From contig WGBK01000372.1 in the NCBI GenBank assembly GCA_015494335.1, positions 1-8,861 of the forward strand: a stretch of DNA of 8,861 bases, given 5' to 3'. The notes under the pieces are model-generated. The model worked only from the letters and a program-made list of their open reading frames with translations, searched no databases and had not been told where the DNA came from. Positions within the stretch are counted from its first letter, which is position 1; every line of letters starts with the position of its first letter. Below are positions 1 through 5,594 of this stretch, in pieces. The DNA is from Gammaproteobacteria bacterium (GTDB taxonomy: Bacteria > Pseudomonadota > Gammaproteobacteria > GCA-001735895). Both the position numbers and the translations under genes were made by a program.

Positions 1-151
1 ACAGCATCCGCGCCGAACGGCCGGTGACCCGCTCGCCGCGCAACCGCTGCAACACCTCCCACGCCTCCTCACCCAGCAACCGGATCACGATCTCCCGGTC
101 GGAGAACGAGGTGTAGTTGTAGGGGATCTCGCGGATGCGTTGTTCGTTCAT
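1..151 (-). CDS. FAD/FMN-binding oxidoreductase, DUF3683 type, N-terminal 50 residues (partial, runs off left edge)
   Basis: Read on the minus strand, an ATG at 151-149 opens a frame that continues to the window edge. It gives 50 residues starting MNEQRIREIPYNYTSFSDRE and ending in TGRSARML. The REIPYNYTSFSDREIVIRLLG stretch is, from memory, the hallmark start of large proteobacterial FAD/FMN-binding oxidoreductases with an N-terminal DUF3683 domain, related to D-lactate/glycolate dehydrogenases and often carrying a C-terminal Fe-S region. Only the N-terminus is visible, so neither the flavin site nor the substrate can be judged. Upstream of the ATG is only a weak GA-rich ribosome site. The gene is divergent from hsdM, shares the 152-378 intergenic region with it, and looks like host chromosome rather than part of the defence operon. 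Confidence 0.8.
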   Translation of the reverse strand, partial: MNEQRIREIPYNYTSFSDREIVIRLLGEEAWEVLQRLRGERVTGRSARML

Positions 152-220
152 TCGTCGTCGGCCACGGCTCTCGAAGGGCTGAAAGCATAGCCAGTTTTGG
201 GTGAAACATCCAGGAGGGGG

Positions 221-248
221 CGGTTTTTGAAATCCATCGAAAAACCGA
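221..248. repeat. inverted repeat in the divergent intergenic region
   Basis: CGGTTTTT (221-228) and AAAAACCG (241-248) form a perfect 8-bp inverted repeat with a 12-base loop. It lies between the divergent oxidoreductase gene and the hsdM promoter, about 42 bases upstream of the -35 box. It could be an operator or a weak hairpin. No regulator gene is in the window, so any role is speculation. The rest of 152-289 contains no gene I can support. A possible minus-strand -10 (TATGCT, 189-184) for the oxidoreductase has no good -35 partner. Confidence 0.4.
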
Positions 249-261
249 GAAAGAGAGAACC

Positions 262-279
262 GCCGGCTGCTGCCGGCGC
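262..279. repeat. GC-rich inverted repeat just upstream of the hsdM promoter
   Basis: CGCCGGC (262-268), loop TGCT, GCCGGCG (273-279): a perfect 7-bp stem ending 10 bases before the predicted -35 box. It is placed where an upstream operator or activator site would sit. It has no T-tract in either direction, so a terminator role is unlikely. It could equally be a chance GC-rich palindrome. Confidence 0.35.
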
Positions 280-289
280 GATCTTGCAT

Positions 290-318
290 TGAACCCTTAC
301 CACTGATTGCCGTATGAT
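290..318 (+). promoter_or_regulatory. sigma70-like promoter for the hsdM-hsdS-darT-darG-hsdR operon
   Basis: TTGAAC at 290-295 (4 of 6 to TTGACA) is followed after 17 bases by TATGAT at 313-318 (5 of 6 to TATAAT). Spacing is ideal. Transcription would begin near 325, giving a leader of about 54 bases before the ATG at 379. The promoter overlaps the in-frame TTG at 307, which therefore cannot be the start codon of a transcript made from here. It is the only convincing promoter seen upstream of the five-gene run. Confidence 0.65.
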
Positions 319-378
319 TTTCTCGCCACAACAAAACTTTTCGATTCAACGACCGCAGCCGAAATTTCGGGATACTCG

Positions 379-2514
379 ATGCACTCCGTTACCCACAGCC
401 GCATCGTCAGCTTCATCTGGGGCATCGCGGACGACGTGCTGCGTGATGTCTATGTGCGTGGCAAGTACCGCGACGTCATCCTGCCCATGACGGTGATTCG
501 CCGGCTCGATGCCCTGCTGGAGCCCACCAAGCAAGCGGCGCTGGCCATGAAACGGCAGCTGGATGAGGCTGGCATCGCCAACCAGCACGCCGCCCTGTGC
601 CAGGCGGCCGGCCAGGCCTTCTACAACACCTCGCCCTTCACCCTGCGCGACCTCAAGGCCCGCGCCAGGGCACAGCAGCTGCGGGCCGACTTCGAGGCCT
701 ATCTGGATGGTTTTTCTCCCAACGTCCAGGAGATCCTGGACAAGTTCAAGTTTCGTAATCAGATCGACACCTTGGTGGAAGCCGACATCCTCGGCCACCT
801 GATCGAGAAGTTCCTCGATCCCACCATCAATCTCAGCCCCAACCCGGTGCTGAATGCCGATGGCACGGAACGCCTGCCGGCCCTGGACAACCACGCCATG
901 GGTACCATCTTCGAGGAGCTGATCCGCCGCTTCAACGAAGAGAACAACGAAGAAGCGGGCGAGCACTTCACCCCGCGCGATGTGGTCACCCTGATGGCCG
1001 ATCTCATCTTCCTGCCCATCGCCGACCAGATCGAATCCGGCACCTATCTGGTCTACGACGGCGCCTGCGGCACGGGCGGGATGCTCACCGTGGCCGAGGA
1101 GCGCCTGCAACAACTGGCTCGCGAGCATGGCAAGGAGGTCGCCATCCACCTCTTCGGGCAGGAGATCAACGCCGAAACCTTCGCCATCACCAAGGCCGAT
1201 CTGCTGCTCAAGGGCGAGGGCATGGAGGCGGACAACATGAAGCACGGCTCCACCCTCTCGGCCGACGCCTTTCCCGAGAAGACCTTCGACTTCATGCTCT
1301 CCAATCCGCCCTACGGCAAGAGCTGGAAGACCGACCTGGAACGCCTGGGCGGCAAGGAAGGCATGACCGATCCACGCTTCGTGGTGGAACACGCTGGCGA
1401 CCCGGAATACAAGATGATCACCCGCTCCAGCGACGGCCAGCTCATGTTCCTGGTCAACAAGCTGGCCAAGATGAAGCACGACACCCCGCTGGGCAGCCGT
1501 ATCGCCGAGGTGCACAACGGCTCGGCCCTGTTCACCGGCGATGCCGGCTCCGGCGAGAGCAACATCCGCCGCTGGATCATTGAAAACGACTGGCTGGAGG
1601 CTATCGTCGCCCTGCCGGAGAACCTATTCTACAACACCGGCATCGCCACCTATATCTGGCTGCTCAGCAACCGCAAGCCGCCCGAGCGCAAAGGCAAGGT
1701 GCAGCTCATTGACGCCACCACCTGGTTCGAGCCGATGTGCAAGAACCTGGGCAAGAAGAACTGCCGGCTGGGTGAAGAACACATCCGGCGCATCTGCGAC
1801 CTGATTCGTCACCCGCGCGAGACCGAACAGAGCAAAATCCTGCCCAACGAACACTTCGGCTACTGGAAGATCATCGTCGAACGCCCCCTGCGCCTGCGTG
1901 TGGAACTCGGCGGAGATCGCCTGGCGGCCCTGAACGAGGCCTGCGAGACGGCCAGGGAACCCGACCTGCCGCGCCTGGCCCAGAAATTGGCCGATCACTT
2001 CGGCACCGAACCCCTCATGGACTACAACGCCTTCATCGCCCGCGCCAAGTCCGAGGCCAAGGCCATGGGCCTGCGCTGGACGGCCAAGAAGGAAAAGCTG
2101 CTGCGCGAACACCTGTGCGAGCCGGATGAGCAGGCAAAACCAGTCATCAAGAAAACGCACAAGCCCAGCAAAGCCGAACCCGATCCGCTCCATGGGCGCT
2201 TCGAGATGGATGTGGATGGCAAACCCGCCGTGGTGGAATACGAACCCGACACCACCCTGCGCGACAGCGAGCAGGTGCCCCTGCTGGAAGAAGGTGGCAT
2301 CGAGACTTTCTTCCGTCGCGAAGTCCTGCCCTACGTTCCGGACGCCTGGATCGACGAAACCAAGACCCAGACCGGGTACGAGATCAGCTTCACCCGCGAG
2401 TTCTACAAACCCGCGCCCATGCGGCCGCTGGAGGAGATCGTTGCTGACATCCGGGCGCTGGAACAGGAGACTGAAGGGTTGCTGGATGAGATTCTGGTGG
2501 AGGTCGAGCGATGA
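379..2514 (+). CDS. hsdM: type I restriction-modification DNA methyltransferase subunit HsdM (N6-adenine)
   Basis: HsdM transfers a methyl group from S-adenosylmethionine to adenine in the target chosen by HsdS, protecting host DNA; M2S is the methylase and R2M2S the restriction complex. From ATG 379 the protein has 711 residues. The N-terminal helical domain opens HSRIVSFIWGIADDVLRD and holds RGKYRDVILP. The catalytic core begins at GEHFTPRDVV (residues about 194-203). SAM motif I is DGACGTGG (227-234) and catalytic motif IV is NPPY (309-312), typical of adenine methylases. A long C-terminal extension ends in a helical segment, likely for HsdS contact. The frame stays open up to a TTG at 307, but that codon lies inside the promoter and the family start matches MHSVTHSRIVSF, so 379 is chosen; its Shine-Dalgarno (CGGGA, 368-372) is weak. 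Its stop overlaps the hsdS start as ATGA. All key motifs are intact. Confidence 0.95.
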   Translation: MHSVTHSRIVSFIWGIADDVLRDVYVRGKYRDVILPMTVIRRLDALLEPTKQAALAMKRQLDEAGIANQHAALCQAAGQAFYNTSPFTLRDLKARARAQQLRADFEAYLDGFSPNVQEILDKFKFRNQIDTLVEADILGHLIEKFLDPTINLSPNPVLNADGTERLPALDNHAMGTIFEELIRRFNEENNEEAGEHFTPRDVVTLMADLIFLPIADQIESGTYLVYDGACGTGGMLTVAEERLQQLAREHGKEVAIHLFGQEINAETFAITKADLLLKGEGMEADNMKHGSTLSADAFPEKTFDFMLSNPPYGKSWKTDLERLGGKEGMTDPRFVVEHAGDPEYKMITRSSDGQLMFLVNKLAKMKHDTPLGSRIAEVHNGSALFTGDAGSGESNIRRWIIENDWLEAIVALPENLFYNTGIATYIWLLSNRKPPERKGKVQLIDATTWFEPMCKNLGKKNCRLGEEHIRRICDLIRHPRETEQSKILPNEHFGYWKIIVERPLRLRVELGGDRLAALNEACETAREPDLPRLAQKLADHFGTEPLMDYNAFIARAKSEAKAMGLRWTAKKEKLLREHLCEPDEQAKPVIKKTHKPSKAEPDPLHGRFEMDVDGKPAVVEYEPDTTLRDSEQVPLLEEGGIETFFRREVLPYVPDAWIDETKTQTGYEISFTREFYKPAPMRPLEEIVADIRALEQETEGLLDEILVEVER

Positions 2515-3887
2515 AGCTTAGGCCTTATCCAGAGTACAAGGGCTCGGGAGTGCCGTGGTTGGAAAAGGTCCCGAGTCATTGGGATCCTCAACGCTTGAAA
2601 TCAAGAATACATAATGTTGTTTCTCTGACGAAGTCCACAAATACCACAGATGTTGGTTTGGCGTTAGAAAATGTAGAGAGTTGGACAGGTAAGATTATAG
2701 GCATAGAAAATCAAAGCGGTTTTGATAGCCAAGTTAAACGATTCTCCCCTAATGACATTCTTTTCGCAAAATTAAGGCCATATTTAGCCAAAGTAGCTAG
2801 ACCAGAATTTTCAGGAATTTGTGTTGGGGAATTTCTGGTTCTAAGAACTGCTAGCAAAACAGTTAATCCCGCCTTTGTTGAGTGGTTACTGCGCTCCAAA
2901 TCGATCATCAATGTAATTTCTGCCTCAACCTATGGGGCAAAAATGCCGAGAGCCGAATGGCAATTTATAGGCAGCTTAAAGTGCGTTTTTCCATCTTTAA
3001 GAGAACAAACCCAAATCGCCCGCTTCCTCGACTGGAAAACCGCCCAGATCGACCGCTTCATCCACAACAAGCGCCGCCTGGTCGAGCTGCTGAAGGAGCA
3101 GAAGCAGGTCCTCATCAACCAGGCCGTGACCGGCGCCATCGACGTGCACACCGGCAAGCCCTATCCCGAATACAAGGACTCCGGCGTGCCGTGGTTGGGC
3201 AAGGTGCCGTCGGGCTGGAACATAAAGAGGCTCAAATTCCTCTGCCGGAATGTAAATCAGCAAACTTCTGAGAAAGCACCCGATGAAGCCTACATAGCTC
3301 TTGAAAACGTTGAGAGTTGGACAGGGAGGATTACTTTTCCAGATGGAGAAATCACCTTTGATAGTTTGGTAAAAAAATTTAAGCCCGGTGACATTCTGTT
3401 TGGCAAGCTCCGCCCTTACCTCGCGAAGGTGACTAGGCCATCTATGTCTGGTGTTTGTGTTGGTGAGTTTCTAGTTCTGCGCCTTATGAGTGATGACCTT
3501 TTAGGAGAGTTCTTGGAGTACAAATTACGTTCAAATCAAATAATAAATCTGGTTAATAGCTCTACGTACGGCGCGAAGATGCCTAGAGCAGACTGGACGT
3601 TCATTGGAAACATCAGATTTTCTTACCCATCAAGAAAGGAACAAGAAGCCATCGTTTCTTTCATTCAGCGCATCTCGAAATCGATAGACACCGCCATCAC
3701 CCGCGCCCAACGCGAAATCGACCTCATTCAGGAATACCGCACCCGCCTCATCGCCGATGTGGTCACCGGCAAGCTGGATGTGCGCGACGTTGAAGTACCT
3801 GAAGTCGACGAATCGGAAGAGGCCTTGGGCGAAAGCGTGATAACCGGTGACGCAGTAGCGCAGGACAACCTGGAGGTTGCGATGTGA
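2511..3887 (+). CDS. hsdS: type I restriction-modification specificity subunit HsdS
   Basis: HsdS (458 residues) binds the bipartite DNA target and anchors HsdM and HsdR. It shows the usual two-fold plan: N-terminal target-recognition domain (about 24-165), conserved helix (about 166-206, with REQTQIARFLDWKTAQID and LLKEQKQVLINQAV), second recognition domain (about 236-377), and distal helix (about 378-418, with REIDLIQEYRTRLIADVVTG). Each half opens with PYPEYK-SGVPWL (residues 5-16 and 217-228). Unusually, the two recognition domains are near-copies: residues 50-166 and 262-378 align without gaps at 71 of 117 identities by hand count. A 36-residue tail rich in Asp and Glu follows the last helix. 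The start overlaps the hsdM stop (ATGA), with GGAGGT at 2499-2504 six bases upstream. The stop overlaps the darT start. Recognition-domain DNA is AT-rich (38% G+C by hand count at 2641-2760), unlike hsdM and hsdR, suggesting separate acquisition. Confidence 0.95.
   Translation: MKLRPYPEYKGSGVPWLEKVPSHWDPQRLKSRIHNVVSLTKSTNTTDVGLALENVESWTGKIIGIENQSGFDSQVKRFSPNDILFAKLRPYLAKVARPEFSGICVGEFLVLRTASKTVNPAFVEWLLRSKSIINVISASTYGAKMPRAEWQFIGSLKCVFPSLREQTQIARFLDWKTAQIDRFIHNKRRLVELLKEQKQVLINQAVTGAIDVHTGKPYPEYKDSGVPWLGKVPSGWNIKRLKFLCRNVNQQTSEKAPDEAYIALENVESWTGRITFPDGEITFDSLVKKFKPGDILFGKLRPYLAKVTRPSMSGVCVGEFLVLRLMSDDLLGEFLEYKLRSNQIINLVNSSTYGAKMPRADWTFIGNIRFSYPSRKEQEAIVSFIQRISKSIDTAITRAQREIDLIQEYRTRLIADVVTGKLDVRDVEVPEVDESEEALGESVITGDAVAQDNLEVAM
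2523..2582 (+). repeat. hsdS direct repeat, copy 1 (start of the N-terminal half)
   Basis: This 60-base segment encodes PYPEYK-SGVPWL-KVPS-W and matches 3159-3218 at 45 of 60 bases (17 of 20 residues) by hand count. The longest exact run is 13 bases (GTGCCGTGGTTGG, 2550-2562 and 3186-3198). It marks the boundary where recognition domain 1 begins. Such conserved blocks are where recognition domains are exchanged between hsdS genes. Confidence 0.8.
2658..3008 (+). repeat. target-recognition domain 1 core of hsdS, paralogous to 3294-3644
   Basis: This segment encodes HsdS residues 50-166, including LENVESWTG, KLRPYLAKV, CVGEFLVLR and STYGAKMPRA. All of these recur in domain 2 at a constant offset of 212 residues. 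Many shared codons differ at third positions, so the copies are related by old duplication or by independent acquisition of the same domain family, not by a recent tandem duplication. Confidence 0.85.
3159..3218 (+). repeat. hsdS direct repeat, copy 2 (start of the C-terminal half)
   Basis: This is the partner of 2523-2582, at the boundary between the central conserved helix and recognition domain 2. It is GC-rich like the central helix and unlike the AT-rich recognition domain that follows. See copy 1 for identity counts. Confidence 0.8.
3294..3644 (+). repeat. target-recognition domain 2 core of hsdS, paralogous to 2658-3008
   Basis: This segment encodes HsdS residues 262-378, aligned without gaps to residues 50-166. 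Divergence is concentrated in two patches, residues 273-282 (against 61-70) and 325-333 (against 113-121). These patches are candidates for any difference in base recognition. DNA composition is again AT-rich (22 of 60 G+C at 3481-3540). Confidence 0.85.
3872..3877 (+). promoter_or_regulatory. ribosome-binding site for darT, inside the hsdS end
   Basis: GGAGGT sits six bases before the GTG at 3884, the same motif and spacing used for hsdS (GGAGGT at 2499-2504). It supports the GTG as the darT start and translational coupling to hsdS, whose stop codon (3885-3887) overlaps it. Confidence 0.7.
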
Positions 3888-4525
3888 CCGTTCCGGCCAA
3901 CCCCAAGATCTATCACATCCTGCATGTGGATCGGCTGCCTTCGATCATCGCGGACAGGTGCCTGTGGTGTGATGCCGAGATTGCCCGACGAGGGCCCGCT
4001 GGCACGACGATCGGCATGAACAATATCAAACAACGGCGGCTCAATGAGCTGACATTGGCCAGTCATCCAGGCCTGTATGTGGGCGAGTGTGTGCCGTTTT
4101 ACTTCTGCCCTCGGTCGATTATGTTGTACCTAATCCACCGGGCGAACCACCCGGAACTGAGCTATCGGGGCGGGCAGAGTCCTATCATCCACCTAGAGGC
4201 CGACTTATCGGCAGCAGTAGCTTGGGCAGATGAGAACGACCGGCGCTGGGCCTTCACGCTCTCCAACGCCGGGGCCTACTATTTCGAGGACAGGAGTAGT
4301 CTCGCGCAATTGCACGAGTTGGATTGGGACGCGATTCAGGCCAGGGGTTGGCAAGGCAAGAAAGAAGGCAAGCAGGCTGAGTTCCTGATCGAGCACTGTT
4401 TTCCGTGGCACTTAGTCGAGCGGATCGGTGTAATGAACAGCACGATTTATACCCAGGTCGTGCATGCCTTGGCTGGAGCGGCTTACCGACCGCCTGTCGA
4501 GGTCAGGCGGGACTGGTATTACTGA
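3884..4525 (+). CDS. darT: DarT toxin: DNA thymidine ADP-ribosyltransferase (DUF4433)
   Basis: DarT uses NAD+ to attach ADP-ribose to thymidine in single-stranded DNA at short sequence motifs, blocking replication; in known systems it acts as a phage-triggered or growth-arresting toxin. The product has 213 residues, normal for the family. Family landmarks are the start PANPKIYHILHVDRLPSII, an NNIKQRRL segment (46-53) with the probable NAD-contact arginine, the conserved VPFYFCPRSIMLYLI block (70-84), and KQAEFLIE (163-170), where E166 is the probable catalytic glutamate. No signal peptide or membrane segment is seen. The start is GTG, overlapping the hsdS stop by four bases (GTGA), with GGAGGT six bases upstream. 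darG follows 11 bases later. The reading frame and key residues look intact, so the toxin is probably active and must be held by DarG. Exact residue roles are inferred from family knowledge, not tested here. Confidence 0.93.
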   Translation: MTVPANPKIYHILHVDRLPSIIADRCLWCDAEIARRGPAGTTIGMNNIKQRRLNELTLASHPGLYVGECVPFYFCPRSIMLYLIHRANHPELSYRGGQSPIIHLEADLSAAVAWADENDRRWAFTLSNAGAYYFEDRSSLAQLHELDWDAIQARGWQGKKEGKQAEFLIEHCFPWHLVERIGVMNSTIYTQVVHALAGAAYRPPVEVRRDWYY

Positions 4526-4531
4526 GGGGAG
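4524..4531 (+). promoter_or_regulatory. strong ribosome-binding site for darG
   Basis: GAGGGGAG overlaps the last two bases of the darT stop; its GGGGA core (4526-4530) ends six bases before the ATG at 4537. It decides the darG start: the frame stays open back to about 4405, but that part lies inside darT and does not resemble a macrodomain. It looks stronger than the darT site and is used with ATG rather than GTG, which would favour antitoxin over toxin. Confidence 0.7.
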
Positions 4532-4536
4532 CTGTG

Positions 4537-5592
4537 ATGATTGAATACAAGACTGGAAACTTGCTCACCGAGGATGCAGAGGCCATCGTCAACACGGTCA
4601 ACTGTGTGGGCGTGATGGGCCGTGGCATTGCTCTGCAGTTCAAGAAGGCCTTTCCGGAGAACTTCAAGGCCTATGCGGAGGCCTGCAAACGGGAGGAGGT
4701 CATGCCTGGCCGCATGTTCATCTACGAGACCGGTGGCTTGGCAAATCCGCGTTACATCATCAACTTCCCCACCAAACGGCACTGGCGCGGCAAGAGTCGT
4801 ATCGAGGATATCGAGGCGGGCCTGCAGGATCTTGTCCGCGTTATTCAGGAAAAACAAATCCGTTCGATTGCCCTGCCGCCGTTGGGTGCGGGCCTCGGTG
4901 GTCTGGAATGGCACGAGGTGCGTGCTCGGATCGAGCAGGCGCTTGGTGAATTGGAAGGTGTTCGAGTTATTGTCTTCGAGCCCAAGGGCGCCCCTGACCC
5001 GAAGAAGATGCCACGTAACCGGGAAGTACCTGAGATGACCAAGGGCCGCGCCGCGCTGGTAGAGTTGATGGACCATTACCTCCGCGGCCTGCTGGATCCC
5101 TTCATCACCCTGCTGGAGCTACACAAGCTGATGTACTTCATGCAGGAAGCGGGTGAGCCACTGCAGCTTCGCTACAAGGAGGCGCCTTACGGCCCCTATG
5201 CCGAGAATCTGCGACATGTGCTTAACAAAATCGAAGGACACTTTGTCGCAGGCTATGCCGATGGGGGTGATGCCCCGGAGAAGCCATTGCAGTTGGTACC
5301 AGGCGCTGTAGAGGAGGCATCGCGCTTTCTCGACGCTCACCCCGAGACGCGCGCCCATTACGCTCGGGTCACCGAGCTGGTAGAAGGGTTTGAATCACCC
5401 TTCGGACTGGAGCTTCTATCCACGGTGCATTGGGTCATCAGGCGTGAGGCGCCGCAGAGCCGGGAAGATGTGCTGCAAAAGACATATGCCTGGAATCCGC
5501 GCAAGCGGCAGTTCACGCCACGCCAGATCAACCTGGCCGTGGATGTGCTTATGGACAAGGGCTGGGTGGAACCATTCGAGGGGCGTCACTGA
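4537..5592 (+). CDS. darG: DarG antitoxin: macrodomain DNA ADP-ribosyl hydrolase with C-terminal DarT-binding domain
   Basis: DarG removes ADP-ribose from thymidine in DNA, reversing DarT damage, and its C-terminal domain binds and inhibits DarT directly. From ATG 4537 it has 351 residues. The macrodomain (about 1-150) starts MIEYKTGNLL and shows NTVNCVGVMGRGIALQFK (19-36, with N22), INFPTKRHWRGKSRIEDIEAGL (75-96, with K80) and PPLGAGLGGLEW (114-125). N22 and K80 sit where the substrate and catalytic residues lie in characterised DarG proteins. After a Pro/Lys-rich linker (about 150-168) comes the C-terminal domain (about 170-351), with LHKLMYFMQEAGEPLQLRY (195-213), PYGPYAENLRHVL (217-229) and a terminal helical segment after AWNPRKRQFTPRQIN (318-332). 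Both halves are complete. Only two bases separate its stop from the hsdR start, so it should be co-translated with hsdR. Confidence 0.94.
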   Translation: MIEYKTGNLLTEDAEAIVNTVNCVGVMGRGIALQFKKAFPENFKAYAEACKREEVMPGRMFIYETGGLANPRYIINFPTKRHWRGKSRIEDIEAGLQDLVRVIQEKQIRSIALPPLGAGLGGLEWHEVRARIEQALGELEGVRVIVFEPKGAPDPKKMPRNREVPEMTKGRAALVELMDHYLRGLLDPFITLLELHKLMYFMQEAGEPLQLRYKEAPYGPYAENLRHVLNKIEGHFVAGYADGGDAPEKPLQLVPGAVEEASRFLDAHPETRAHYARVTELVEGFESPFGLELLSTVHWVIRREAPQSREDVLQKTYAWNPRKRQFTPRQINLAVDVLMDKGWVEPFEGRH

Positions 5593-5594
5593 GG

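Noticed and set aside
314..489. Small open frame from ATG 314 in the hsdM leader
   Set aside because: It starts within the predicted -10 box and mostly overlaps hsdM in another frame, with Ser/Thr/Ala-rich composition typical of a shadow frame.
346..1515. Long minus-strand open frame (389 codons) opposite hsdM
   Set aside because: It lies entirely antisense to a clear hsdM, arises from GC-rich codon bias, and shows no recognisable domain or ribosome site.
3371..3377. Run of seven A in recognition domain 2 of hsdS, in the frame of a slippery heptamer
   Set aside because: Seven A is short for phase variation, no downstream pseudoknot or useful alternative frame was seen, and the intact frame gives a complete HsdS.
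4405..4536. N-terminal extension of darG back to 4405
   Set aside because: The added part lies inside darT in another frame, has no macrodomain similarity, and the strong GAGGGGAG site fits ATG 4537.
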